Shown here: piece by piece, positions 51,601 to 60,353 of the stretch | How positions within the stretch are numbered: position 1 is the first letter of the stretch | How the letters are laid out: every line of letters begins with the position of its first letter | Notes under the pieces: generated by a model | The model's input: only the letters and a program-made list of their open reading frames with translations | The model's database searches: none | Told to the model about the DNA's origin: nothing | NCBI GenBank assembly: GCA_045603485.1 | Contig: JAZUMF010000005.1 | Coordinates: 41,385-105,384 of the forward strand | DNA from: RGIG5952 sp045603485 | GTDB lineage: Bacteria; Verrucomicrobiota; Kiritimatiellia; RFP12; JAAYLN01 | Direction: 5' to 3' | DNA: 64,000 nucleotides | Position numbers and translations under genes: made by a program

Positions 51601-54086
51601 AACATTCTTGGGCGAAGATTAAACAATGGCAAATAAGGCAAAACGAAATTGAGTTGCAGTATAATAATTTGGAGCTTTTCATTGATTTTGAAGAAAAGGA
51701 TGATGAGGTTAAGTATAACGTTTATGCAAAGTTGCCGATGGCTCAGGTAGTTGTGGAAAAATCTAAAGCTGACAATAAATTATGTCAGAAGGTGATTGCT
51801 TCAGAACAACTGATTAAATGGAAGGAAAAGTTTGATGATATGGGTGTAGTGAAAGCAAAGGAGGAAAATGCTTTTAAGGAGCTGCCAGATTATGAACAGG
51901 AACAGGTCAAACTACATTTGGCTAATCTCAAAGACGATCCACTTAAAAAATGGGTAGATAGATATGACAAACAAGGCGGATTGACATCTGATGAGCAGAA
52001 GGAGTTTGATTCATTGGCGATTCATCATAAGCAACAAGTTATGTTGGCGAGGCCTTTTATTGATTCGCAGGGAGCACTTCGTCGTGAGAATTGGGGTATG
52101 GCAGAAATGAAGATATCGGCAGGATATCTCGCTGGCGAATCTATTGAGGCGATAGGGGGTATTGGAGACAAAAAAGGAAGTAATGAAATTATAACGCCAC
52201 GCATCAAATCAGAAAAGGTCAAGAGGAAATGTATAGAATCAGGGGAAAAAGTAACAGAAATTGAGGTCGAAGAACTATATTTAGGCTATGAATTTTCTAT
52301 TGCCAAACCCAAGGAAATATTGATTATAGTTGCGGAGGAGCTGAATAGGGAAGGAAAAGACGATGAATGGGGTAGTGAAAATATTCGTAATGAATTAAAA
52401 AAGCATGGGATTTTTGTTAAGACAGTTAGCGAGATAAAACAGGAGAACCGTCTTAATTACAGGTATGTAGTTCATTATAATGCACGTGAGTTGTTTGATA
52501 AAAATTATCATGTTAAAGATGATGTTTTATTGCCGTTTAGAGTGTTAAGTGTGGCGGATATTGAGGATGAAAGGCTTAAAGATTTTATTCCGACAATAGA
52601 TATAAGTAAACTAAAAGAGTGTTTCGAGAAGGGCACTGAAGATCCGAAAAACGGAATTCAAAAACTTGTCTACGATACTTATCTTAAACATTTTTTGTCA
52701 CAACGGAGTGTAGATAATATTGGTCTTTTGGTTGCGATAAATGAAAATGAGAAATCTGGCGGAAATAGTTTGATTTCGGATGCGGATATTCTTGAATTGA
52801 TGCTTGAGCAGAATTTTGCTGTGTGCGTAGCTCAATACAAGGAATTTGCAGCTAACGAAGATAAGATTATTAAGTGTTTAGAATCGATTCGTCATAAAAG
52901 TAGTGCTAAAGATACAGTAATAAAGTTTAAGCACTTCTCAAATAAGACGATAAGGGAATTGATTGCACAACGTATGTGCGATTGGGCTGGAAAGTCTAAT
53001 GATTCATGGATTCCAATAGTTGAACATTTGCGTAAAAAGTATTTCGTATCAGATGCTGAGAGCGAAACTTCCAATGAGCTTAAGCCAAGTAATAATGAAA
53101 TATCAGTTGATTTTGCAGCAAGTGTAAATTCTCTGTCGCAAAAACATCCGATTGATGATTTTATCCGTTATGTGGAATCGATTTTTGAAAATACAAAGAA
53201 ACTGTTTAAACAGTATGAAGAGCAGATTGTGACGTTGCCGGCAGGGTATAAGGTTCAATCTTCTGATGTTGGAGAAGGGGCGTCGCTTATAGACGGGATT
53301 AAGATTATTACATCAGCAGAGAAAGAAGAACTTGAAAAAGAAAAAGATCGCCACTGGATTGGGTATCGCCGTCATGCTCATACGCTACCTGTTGATGATT
53401 CCAAGAGACTTTATGTTGAGCCGTTAAGCGGAACTCAGACATACTTGTCACAATTGGCGAGAGTAAAAACCGATCTTGGATTGCAAATGCGTCTTATAGA
53501 AAATGGCCTTATGCGTATTCTTGTTCTTGATGAACGAGTTGCGAAGTTCCTTCGTGAGCATCAAAAGGAAGTTGGCCCGCATTATAAGTCGATGAATATC
53601 CATGTCATTGATCACGAATGGGTTGTTGCTGGTGGAGAAACTCCTCCTGAGGGTTTTTACGGAAAGTTTACTTCTGTGCACAAAGAAGCGTTGAAATCAT
53701 TTGTAAAACCGAAAGATTCTAATGATGGTGAGAATAACCAAAATGGGAATGCCGATGTGAGCTCGAATTCGAACCTTACTATGTTTGATGATGTTGACAT
53801 CTTAATCGTTCATCAGGGGATTCTGGATAAATGGTACCCTGAATTCAAAAATCGTAAGGATATGTGGAAGTTATTGGAAGGGTTCAAGAAATTAGTGAAA
53901 TATGTTGTCGTGACTACTGGTCGAGGGACTCCGGAGAACATACCTGAAGAGACTCATCTGTTGCCGTTCGCCGTCGTTGAATCTACACTCTTTAAGAAAT
54001 ATCCAGAGAAGTTGATCTTAACAGATACTATCATGAATGTCCTTCCTGTTGGGAAGAAGAACGACAACTCTGGAGGCCAAAAATGA
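48612..54086 (+). CDS. Giant histidine-kinase-like protein with N-terminal periplasmic-binding-protein-like domain
   Basis: A 1824-residue protein without transmembrane segments that I can see. Start ATG 48612 has a perfect AAGGAGG 8 nt upstream, overlapping the LivJ-like stop. Residues about 95-290 resemble lobes of the adjacent LivJ-like protein (FFRMGFSVETIAAII, VSHVFLIRVDNDLGNEFERAF, SVVIYGYWEQYWNFVIEVLR). A low-complexity charged linker follows (about 320-410). A histidine-rich helix at 834-855 (H840, H845, H852: SHNIGSHVLAALSHNVG) looks like the phosphoacceptor region. An ATPase N-box is at 981-998 (ENIIRNAAKHS). Roughly 160 inserted residues separate it from a degenerate G-box-like NWGMAEMKISAGYL (1160-1172). 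Residues about 1640-1815 form an alpha/beta domain with receiver-like strands (MRILVLDE, DVDILIVHQG, YVVVTTGRG). AT-rich codons contrast with the core genes. It overlaps the next gene by 4 nt. Confidence 0.7.
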   Translation: MDAGPDAQHGVNTGVVESKYYVDVWLPDAKDYPGLRGASPKVQEALGLGLGLPDKPTVVPLGEIEINLKPRFYKRNEKNLDIDSESVAAISFSEDFAKQCNSNDVAVLAMMGGVLPAGKNFFRMGFSVETIAAIIGDQIINDNDGRVSHVFLIRVDNDLGNEFERAFSRAVNAPNQGRSLDILKIDENGTPITKKIQITPTDEQVARNTSTNEGVISKWLTSCIKNPEHPRNQGLRSVVIYGYWEQYWNFVIEVLRCKAFCNDEDWLYVESNYPLHYPFILYEARHVDDLDQDDLQNFTKERTDDIIPRSVEITSSGKNNKRIMGDKKQEKTGGESPEKPPESVFHPQKGNLQNNNEDERDFNIFNEKKMAHASTIAHAIKNRDEPEEEHQKESKELSQEKLMPRELKRIRCITGRLVNDGESSFITFAKETVRLLRAAIRDAHEKKGKAQDRTIKSIRECICKFLANSKFYAAEHLGSFFFRKDGELFFPLYLYNGKLERQRIVRESCCKGDEFTKEAIADQLLQLSNSLNKITRAEIPRNLKVGNSDGAKKVFEEFSKIIADISKGIEIKFVSYYPNTEHLFYTWTDTQEGNVDKTERFINVSIFDDVCKKIQGVIQINLKDFDLEDNDAYRVYLVYERTEKVFDALTLAEWWNTQSNDCQATIIAGNKGWERCLLPVKAVVFAKSRIGKQDGQTDEGMSENEYKDIIDNANYAHYYRDCDGHESKFKFDEILSGLCKLLGCSGDNGNSESDARFLYYIPEYIPEDNKPEGNNSYKIGGQGGIVMATCCKLSLFDLQIVENMVSHIFSKLKTCLAEHDVLLSNIKSAIGSIMSRNGSHNIGSHVLAALSHNVGTLPDDRVLYQYIQQRMDYIATVTTDFPTWTQPTMFVADMMKTFLSQRHLLDHIVESEGLHAFQFQNPNMTDEEWAAQENCVKIYVRKLDGDGSVKDFIEYEKGKRELPIDLTNDVDLAIPGGIIGEHAFYTILENIIRNAAKHSWAKIKQWQIRQNEIELQYNNLELFIDFEEKDDEVKYNVYAKLPMAQVVVEKSKADNKLCQKVIASEQLIKWKEKFDDMGVVKAKEENAFKELPDYEQEQVKLHLANLKDDPLKKWVDRYDKQGGLTSDEQKEFDSLAIHHKQQVMLARPFIDSQGALRRENWGMAEMKISAGYLAGESIEAIGGIGDKKGSNEIITPRIKSEKVKRKCIESGEKVTEIEVEELYLGYEFSIAKPKEILIIVAEELNREGKDDEWGSENIRNELKKHGIFVKTVSEIKQENRLNYRYVVHYNARELFDKNYHVKDDVLLPFRVLSVADIEDERLKDFIPTIDISKLKECFEKGTEDPKNGIQKLVYDTYLKHFLSQRSVDNIGLLVAINENEKSGGNSLISDADILELMLEQNFAVCVAQYKEFAANEDKIIKCLESIRHKSSAKDTVIKFKHFSNKTIRELIAQRMCDWAGKSNDSWIPIVEHLRKKYFVSDAESETSNELKPSNNEISVDFAASVNSLSQKHPIDDFIRYVESIFENTKKLFKQYEEQIVTLPAGYKVQSSDVGEGASLIDGIKIITSAEKEELEKEKDRHWIGYRRHAHTLPVDDSKRLYVEPLSGTQTYLSQLARVKTDLGLQMRLIENGLMRILVLDERVAKFLREHQKEVGPHYKSMNIHVIDHEWVVAGGETPPEGFYGKFTSVHKEALKSFVKPKDSNDGENNQNGNADVSSNSNLTMFDDVDILIVHQGILDKWYPEFKNRKDMWKLLEGFKKLVKYVVVTTGRGTPENIPEETHLLPFAVVESTLFKKYPEKLILTDTIMNVLPVGKKNDNSGGQK

Positions 54087-54679
54087 AATATTATGTCTTT
54101 ATCGCAAGAGACGAGGAAGAGTTTTCGCGCTATCCTCAAAGTGGGTTTCAGGAGCTGAAGAGGGATTTTGCAAAAACGATTCGCCATAAGGAGATGGGAG
54201 ACTCATATTTATTGATTATATCAAGCGATGTGAAGCCTAAGAATGCAGAATCGGATGAAGATGTTAAGATGATGTGTTTTAAGGTTGCAGCTGCGATAAA
54301 GTTAGTAAATACAAATTACGATTATGCAGCAGGTAATGATTGTGTGCATATTTTTGTTCATGTGGGTGGAGAAGGTAGTTGTGGCTTAGGGAAAATGGAG
54401 GAAAGTCTAAAAAAGAAGGTTGGAGAAATAAAGGAAAATTGGAAAGTTTTTCTTTTAAGTTCAAGCTGGCGCTGGAGAATTGATGTCAAGCAGTCTATGA
54501 TTAGATTGCCTAATAGAGAAGGGGAACTTGATGTTCTTGTAAAGCGGTGCGAGATGGACATTGCCGCTGAGATTTTAAAAGGATTTAAGGCTCGTTATAG
54601 TACTACTGAGAAAAAAGATTGCTATGATAAAATCTGTGAAAAGCTTTCCATTGTTAAGATTGAGGAGAAGAGAAAATGA
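54083..54679 (+). CDS. Small soluble alpha/beta protein of unknown function in the kinase cassette
   Basis: A 198-residue protein with no signal or membrane segment. Visible strands include YYVFIARDEEE, DSYLLIISSDV, CVHIFVHVGGEGSCG and KVFLLSSSW, alternating with charged helices; this suggests a Rossmann-like or receiver-like fold, without a recognisable active site. It overlaps the kinase stop and the receiver-kinase start by 4 nt each (ATGA), so its stoichiometry is probably tied to both partners. I do not recognise a family; a bridging or adaptor role between the two large proteins is a guess. Confidence 0.6.
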   Translation: MKYYVFIARDEEEFSRYPQSGFQELKRDFAKTIRHKEMGDSYLLIISSDVKPKNAESDEDVKMMCFKVAAAIKLVNTNYDYAAGNDCVHIFVHVGGEGSCGLGKMEESLKKKVGEIKENWKVFLLSSSWRWRIDVKQSMIRLPNREGELDVLVKRCEMDIAAEILKGFKARYSTTEKKDCYDKICEKLSIVKIEEKRK

Positions 54680-57600
54680 GCAATGGCAGAAAATTAAATC
54701 TTTTTATTTTTGACTTGGCACAGCATGGAGAACTGACAAACCTAGTACTGTGGCAAGTAGCTAAGATGTTTGAGATGAGGTGTGGTATCTGTGTTGCTTC
54801 TTATTCATGGTGTGCGCCTTTAAAGAAAGAGAAATTTATTCCTCTATTTCTTTGCAATTCGTATGATGAGATTAGGGCGCATGGTTTTAATGTGCCAAGA
54901 GAATTTGTCTTTGAGGTTGGATTGAATCCTAATCCTAATTATATTGATGATCCAGATAATCAACCAGAGATGTTGTGTGAGATCTTAGGGGATAAGATAG
55001 AAGATCGGTTAAGTCTGTATAAGGAGTTAGAAATAGGTGTAAGTTTTGAGGATGTTAAAGACTGGTGTGTCGGTGCGTTTCGTAGATATTTGTTTATGGA
55101 TGATGATGTTCACGGAACATCGGGGACTTTTTCTATTTCGGAATTAATGAAATGCAACAAAGAAACAGGCTTGAATGTTGATGATAAATATTGGCAAAAA
55201 TGGTTTGGGGAATTCGGTGATGACAAAAATAAATTTAACAGAGAGATGTTGCGGGCTAGATTCGGAGTTGGCGTGAAAAATTCAAGTGACAGTACAACGC
55301 AAAATCCAAAGGAAGATGATCCGCTCAGAAATTATAAGGATGTATTGTCGGTTGTGTTTGAGGAAGAATTTAGGTGCATAAAAGCAGACGTTATTGAGAA
55401 TCCGGGCGAAAGCTATCAAAGAGTAAAAGATTTTTTTGAGAAGAAGTTTCCAAGTCAGCAAGGTCTTGCATTAAAATTTATTTCTCCATGCGGAAAGATA
55501 CGTGTACTTGTTGTAGATGATAATGCTACAGCCGAAGTTGAAAGTCTTAAAAGTAAAGAATCGTTGTCTAATATTTTTGATTTTGCTCCGTTGGATTTGA
55601 AGAAGCGAGATGATGAATCTTCGAATCAGTTTATAAAAAGATCCATAGGCGAGATAAAAAATAAATCTAAGGAATGTGTTGATGTAATTTTATTAGATCT
55701 AAGCTTAGGCGAGGCGACAGGTTCTGATTTGACTGGCTATCATCTGATTAAGAGATTTAAGCAATGGATGCCGACGGCCTATATCATTATTTATTCTGAA
55801 CATGAGGATATGGGGCATATTGTTCGTGCGTTCAGAGAGGGTGCCGATTGGTTTTTGAAAAAGAGCGAAGCTCAAGAAAAACTTGCGCGTCATTTTATTT
55901 CGTTGATGGCGAATCGCAAATGGAGAAAAGAATTCGGCGTCATCAGACCGAAATATGTTCTTGATATAAAAGGCAAGGATGAAAATTTTATCGCCAAATT
56001 CAATGTAAAAGAGGTATGGCAATATTTGACAATAAAAAGTCTGGAATTATTGCCGGGACATTATATCAAGATAAATAAGATGGGGGGCGGTATCAGTTCG
56101 GCTGTCACATTCCGAGCGCAGAAAGGCATTACAAGAGATACTGAAGATAATCAGGCGCCCGTAATCATCAAGATAGATTCTGTTTTTAATACGAGGATGG
56201 AATATGAGCGTTATTTCCGCTTCATTCGACCGTATATTGCCAATGAGTCGGGGCGGATAGAGAAGCGTGAAATAGTTCTCAATAGGGATAGCGCCGCGAT
56301 TGTTTATACATTTACAGGGCGGCGAGATGCTGCACATGAACTTAACACCTTGGACGAACTGCTGCGCCGCGATATGTTATCGCGTGAAACTTGCGATTAT
56401 GAAAAATATCGCAAGATGTTTAATGCGCTGTTTGATGAGATCACAGCGCGTCTGCACAGGGTGACTCCAGTCGCAGAATTCAGGGATTTAAAGACAGATC
56501 CGGAAGAGTTGTCGGAGTTTTCTGATTATCCCAATCGCACATTTGGAGAATTGGAGAGTGATTCTATATCATCCTCCGATCAAGGTCATAAATCTTGGTT
56601 TTTCTCGAATTTTACATATAGAATGCCGATAGAGAGTGTTGCTGAAAAGTTTATAATAAGTGAAGGCTCAAGCAATCCGAATGAGGTATATGAAGTTTAT
56701 GGTATCCAGAAGGATGACTTAGGTAAGAATTCCGCTAAATACCCTTATACTTATGTTATTGAATGTCAGCGATATAAGATTAAAACTGAAAATGATAATA
56801 AAGAGTTGCATCAAAAGGTGTTGCTGAAAGGCGATTTAGCGTCATATTACGCCCGTTTTAGGACACATCTTTGGCCGGGAATGTTGCTGTCGATAAAACT
56901 GGGGGAAGGTCAAACATTAAATGAGAACGAACTTATGTCTTGGTGCTTTTGTTTCTGCGCCAATAAGAATTTATATCAAATCCGCGCTGAAAAGACAGAA
57001 GATGGCTCTAAACAAGAGGGATGTTTCCGGATATCTAAAAAGCTTTATAATAAGATGGCCGGATGGTTTAAGGATAAAGAAAACCGATACTTAATAACAG
57101 TTCGTGACGCGCTGAAAAAACTTGTCGATGAGGAGCCGCACAGATTTGTGTGTCCGGTTGGTATTGTGCACGGCGATTTAAATCTTAAGAACATTATGAT
57201 TGAATCCCGGGTCAATCCACCGAAAGAAATTCAAGCAGACATAACGAAGGTTTTGTCTGATGTGTGGCTTATAGACTTTGCTCGGACGCGGCGAGATGTC
57301 GTAGCACATGATTTCAATGTCGCTTTTACATCAGTACTTCCGTTGCTCTTTCAGCCGGATCTCGTTGGGACGCATGAGAAGGGTAAACCGTTTGAGCAGA
57401 ATGATGAGCAGAAGAAATACGTCGAAGAATTAGATGAAAAACTTGAACCGTATTTGCGCCATGTTCTCTTTGACAAGTATGATACTTTGTCGGATTTGTT
57501 TGCGGAAGATCAGCGACTTGTTTTCATGTACAAGATATTAAGAAGAATCCGTAAAGCGGCACTTGCGACGGGGATGTCGGAGGATATGTATCTACTGACG

Positions 57601-57753
57601 ACAGCACTGACATGTTTGTATTCGTTTAAACTGTATTTAAAACAAGGAATGCCGGAAGCCGCAACAGCACTTGTAATGGCGGGATTGCTTTGCGTGGAGA
57701 AGTTGAATCCGCCAGATGACTGTTTCGAAGCATCTAATCAGAAAACATTATGA
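54676..57753 (+). CDS. Response-regulator receiver fused to an aminoglycoside-phosphotransferase-like kinase
   Basis: A 1025-residue protein. Residues 1-265 are an unfamiliar alpha/beta/helical region. A receiver domain follows (about 275-410): acidic pair D281-D282, phosphoacceptor D341 (VILLDLSLG), S374 and K395 (WFLKKSE). After it comes an APH/fructosamine-kinase-like domain: a glycine-rich start (KMGGGISSAVTFRAQK), catalytic loop H832-G-D834 with N839 (VHGDLNLKN), and metal-binding D867 (LIDFARTR). All key residues are kept, so both parts may be active: phosphorylation by the giant kinase could gate a small-molecule or protein kinase. It overlaps the phosphatase gene by 4 nt. Confidence 0.75.
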   Translation: MSNGRKLNLFIFDLAQHGELTNLVLWQVAKMFEMRCGICVASYSWCAPLKKEKFIPLFLCNSYDEIRAHGFNVPREFVFEVGLNPNPNYIDDPDNQPEMLCEILGDKIEDRLSLYKELEIGVSFEDVKDWCVGAFRRYLFMDDDVHGTSGTFSISELMKCNKETGLNVDDKYWQKWFGEFGDDKNKFNREMLRARFGVGVKNSSDSTTQNPKEDDPLRNYKDVLSVVFEEEFRCIKADVIENPGESYQRVKDFFEKKFPSQQGLALKFISPCGKIRVLVVDDNATAEVESLKSKESLSNIFDFAPLDLKKRDDESSNQFIKRSIGEIKNKSKECVDVILLDLSLGEATGSDLTGYHLIKRFKQWMPTAYIIIYSEHEDMGHIVRAFREGADWFLKKSEAQEKLARHFISLMANRKWRKEFGVIRPKYVLDIKGKDENFIAKFNVKEVWQYLTIKSLELLPGHYIKINKMGGGISSAVTFRAQKGITRDTEDNQAPVIIKIDSVFNTRMEYERYFRFIRPYIANESGRIEKREIVLNRDSAAIVYTFTGRRDAAHELNTLDELLRRDMLSRETCDYEKYRKMFNALFDEITARLHRVTPVAEFRDLKTDPEELSEFSDYPNRTFGELESDSISSSDQGHKSWFFSNFTYRMPIESVAEKFIISEGSSNPNEVYEVYGIQKDDLGKNSAKYPYTYVIECQRYKIKTENDNKELHQKVLLKGDLASYYARFRTHLWPGMLLSIKLGEGQTLNENELMSWCFCFCANKNLYQIRAEKTEDGSKQEGCFRISKKLYNKMAGWFKDKENRYLITVRDALKKLVDEEPHRFVCPVGIVHGDLNLKNIMIESRVNPPKEIQADITKVLSDVWLIDFARTRRDVVAHDFNVAFTSVLPLLFQPDLVGTHEKGKPFEQNDEQKKYVEELDEKLEPYLRHVLFDKYDTLSDLFAEDQRLVFMYKILRRIRKAALATGMSEDMYLLTTALTCLYSFKLYLKQGMPEAATALVMAGLLCVEKLNPPDDCFEASNQKTL

Positions 57754-58430
57754 CACCTAAACGCATAATCCTTGTTCGCCACGGTGAATCGGAGGCGAAT
57801 GTCGATCCGACGGTGTATGCCCGCGTGCCGGATTGGCGGATTGCACTTACAGCAACTGGTGTTGAGCAGGCTCGGGATGCTGGGCGGAAGATTGCGGGAT
57901 TGATTGGCGGCGAGTCGTTCGGGGTGTTCAGCTCGCCGTATGTGCGAACGGAACAGACCAAGGACGCGATGCTGGAGGGAATGGGGCGCGAGCCGGTGTT
58001 TGACTACCAAGATCCAACTTTGCGCGAACAGGAATACGGCAACATGCCGCCGACAGATGAGAACAATGCGAACCGTGAGTTCCGCAAGAAGTTCGGCTAC
58101 TTTTTCTACCGTTTCCCGAACGGTGAATCGTGCGCCGATGTCTCGGATCGTATCACGCTCTTCCTTGACTCCCTCTATCGCCGGTTTGAGCGCGACACGT
58201 GTCCCGAGAACATCATCATCGTTTCCCACGGCACGGCTATCAAGTGCTTCCTTGCTAGATGGTATCATTGGTCGATTGCAAAGTTTGATACCATTCCCCA
58301 GTTGCCAAACTGCCATGTTAGTGTGATGAGACGAATTGATGGGGATGTGCAACGCGCTTCTTCGCAGTTTGAATTGCATGAACCATTTGAAACAGTATGC
58401 TGTTTCTCAATGAAAGGTAAAGAACAATGA
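57750..58430 (+). CDS. Histidine phosphatase (phosphoglycerate-mutase superfamily)
   Basis: A 226-residue branch-1 histidine phosphatase with the RHG motif R10-H11-G12 (LVRHGESEAN), the acid region REQEYGN (E93/E95), and the second histidine H160 in SHGTA. Members dephosphorylate sugar phosphates, nucleotides or phosphohistidine (SixA). Its 4-nt overlaps with the receiver-kinase upstream and the membrane protein downstream place it in the cassette. There it could reset a phosphohistidine or act on the product of the APH-like kinase. The codon use is more GC-rich than that of the kinase genes. Confidence 0.85.
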   Translation: MTPKRIILVRHGESEANVDPTVYARVPDWRIALTATGVEQARDAGRKIAGLIGGESFGVFSSPYVRTEQTKDAMLEGMGREPVFDYQDPTLREQEYGNMPPTDENNANREFRKKFGYFFYRFPNGESCADVSDRITLFLDSLYRRFERDTCPENIIIVSHGTAIKCFLARWYHWSIAKFDTIPQLPNCHVSVMRRIDGDVQRASSQFELHEPFETVCCFSMKGKEQ

Positions 58431-60334
58431 CAATTGTTCAAGATCAGTTTGACGCATCGTCCTTCCAAGTTCCGCCGAAAGTCGGGAAGTCTGGAATGTT
58501 GGGCGACCTGTCGGGTGCCCTGCAGGTGTTAAACCGTGTTGCGTTTAGCATTGGATGGATACTGTTGGCCATAGCGGCTCCGCTTGCATGGGGCTTCTTG
58601 CCGTTTGGTTATGAGAAACTTAAGGAGAGCGCCGAAATCAGCGCGGTGCCATCGCTGACAGTGTGTATGCGAATGACTTTCGCTGCTTTATTCTCGCTTG
58701 CTGTGCTTGCCGTCTGGGTGGCTATAGGCAAGGCTGTGTATCGTGGGTGTGACGGAGACGTGCCTTGGTTTAAGAAGATGTTACGAGAAACGCGGGAAGC
58801 CTTAAAGCGTCATTGGCGGCCACTCCTTGCGTTGCCGGTTCTTTATGTTGTCGCGCGCATATTGGAAATGGAATTGTTGTTGAACGCATCGCGGATTGGG
58901 GTGGAAGGACCATTCGGCGGCGCATTGGAGCAATACGGATATTTTCTGGGATTGCTTTTGATAATACTTTTGCCTACGGCCAGATTGCGTAATTTTTCCA
59001 TCGTGGATATGCTTGTGTGGACAGTTACTGTGGTTATGGTTTTCGCTAGCGCAGTTCTGAATCTGACTGCTCGCGTCCATGTTGCCCACTGGAATTCTGT
59101 TTACATAATGACCGTCATGGCGTTTGCCGTGGCTGTGATAGGGCTTTTCTCTGCACTTGTAAAGACGGCAAGTGGCTTTGCGGCGGAGTTCTCGGAAGAT
59201 GTCAGCAAACATCGTTTTGCTCCAGCCATATTTGCCAGCATGGTCGTGAACATGGTAATGGCTGCAGGGGCGGCTGTGTTGTCTATTCTGTATCTGATTG
59301 TCTATTTTGCTGCAAAGGGCTGGAAGTGGATGTCGTATGGCGATAAGATCAAATATTCGATGAGCGATGCATTGCCCGCATATTTCTCAGATGGAAAATG
59401 GTTCTGGTTTTTGATTGTAATTGTTGTTGTGGGATCGTTGGTTGCGCCGATTTGCCAGTTGGCGGGTGTAGCGCTACACGATGCGGCAATAAGGAATCGC
59501 AAATTATCGAAATATGGCATATCTGGCAGGGACTGGCTGATAGTGTGTGGCGGATTTGAGCCTATGTTTGTGGTCCTGATCGGCATTTGTTCTGGTGCAA
59601 CATTCATAAGCAATTTCTCGATAGCGCTCTCGTTTGGCCTTGTGCTTGCGATTGGCTTGCTCAGGGTCGTGAAGGTGTGGAGTGCGAAGAATACAGTCCT
59701 CAGGAATGGTATCTTTACCCATATTCGTGGCAGTTCAAGAGGCCCTGATTCGACCATGTCTGAGGATGATTTGCTTCTGCGCGCGGAAAAACTAGCTCTC
59801 CTGAAATTCTATGACAAGCGCCGCGAATTTAGGGGAACAAGGTTGGGTGTGTGGCCCAAACCCGCTTTGCTGCGTGATCTTATCGACAGGCATGATGCGG
59901 TTAAGGATTTCTTATCTGCTGCTACAACGCAGGAAGTTCTATGTGGGAGAGAGCCTTTTTATACGCCGCTTATAGGCGGTGAAGTCTTCTTCACGCAGGA
60001 CGATCCTTTCACTCATGATGTTCTCTCTGCCCAATTCGCTTGGCTCAAACGGCGGCATCCGGATGTTGATGTGACGTCCTTCAGCTATTTGCTAAAGCGT
60101 TTTTGCAGTGAATCCGCTGGATGGAATGGCAAGTTGGGGTTGAAGAGCCTGGCTTGTGCTGGCGAACCGAATGCAACGCCATATATAATCATCCCGAGAA
60201 ACCTGAAGGCGGCGACGGGCTTTTGTAGTGACTGGAACAAACTCCTTGCAGTCCTTCATGGAATCGTTGACAGAGAGGAAATACCTCAATATGTCAACGC
60301 CTTGATGTTGGATGCAAAGAACATTGATGACTGA
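58427..60334 (+). CDS. Polytopic membrane protein of unknown function in the kinase cassette
   Basis: A 635-residue protein with roughly ten hydrophobic segments in residues 40-430 (for example FSIGWILLAIAAPLAWGFL, FWFLIVIVVVGSLVAPI) and a C-terminal cytoplasmic part of about 200 residues (PKPALLRDLIDRHDAVKDFL, GGEVFFTQDDPFTHDVL). No catalytic or transport signature is apparent. It starts inside the phosphatase stop (ATGA). The next gene, an RCK-like membrane protein, follows closely. The two may form one membrane module. I do not recognise its family. Confidence 0.7.
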   Translation: MTIVQDQFDASSFQVPPKVGKSGMLGDLSGALQVLNRVAFSIGWILLAIAAPLAWGFLPFGYEKLKESAEISAVPSLTVCMRMTFAALFSLAVLAVWVAIGKAVYRGCDGDVPWFKKMLRETREALKRHWRPLLALPVLYVVARILEMELLLNASRIGVEGPFGGALEQYGYFLGLLLIILLPTARLRNFSIVDMLVWTVTVVMVFASAVLNLTARVHVAHWNSVYIMTVMAFAVAVIGLFSALVKTASGFAAEFSEDVSKHRFAPAIFASMVVNMVMAAGAAVLSILYLIVYFAAKGWKWMSYGDKIKYSMSDALPAYFSDGKWFWFLIVIVVVGSLVAPICQLAGVALHDAAIRNRKLSKYGISGRDWLIVCGGFEPMFVVLIGICSGATFISNFSIALSFGLVLAIGLLRVVKVWSAKNTVLRNGIFTHIRGSSRGPDSTMSEDDLLLRAEKLALLKFYDKRREFRGTRLGVWPKPALLRDLIDRHDAVKDFLSAATTQEVLCGREPFYTPLIGGEVFFTQDDPFTHDVLSAQFAWLKRRHPDVDVTSFSYLLKRFCSESAGWNGKLGLKSLACAGEPNATPYIIIPRNLKAATGFCSDWNKLLAVLHGIVDREEIPQYVNALMLDAKNIDD

Positions 60335-60353
60335 CGGCGCAAGGAGTGTTATC

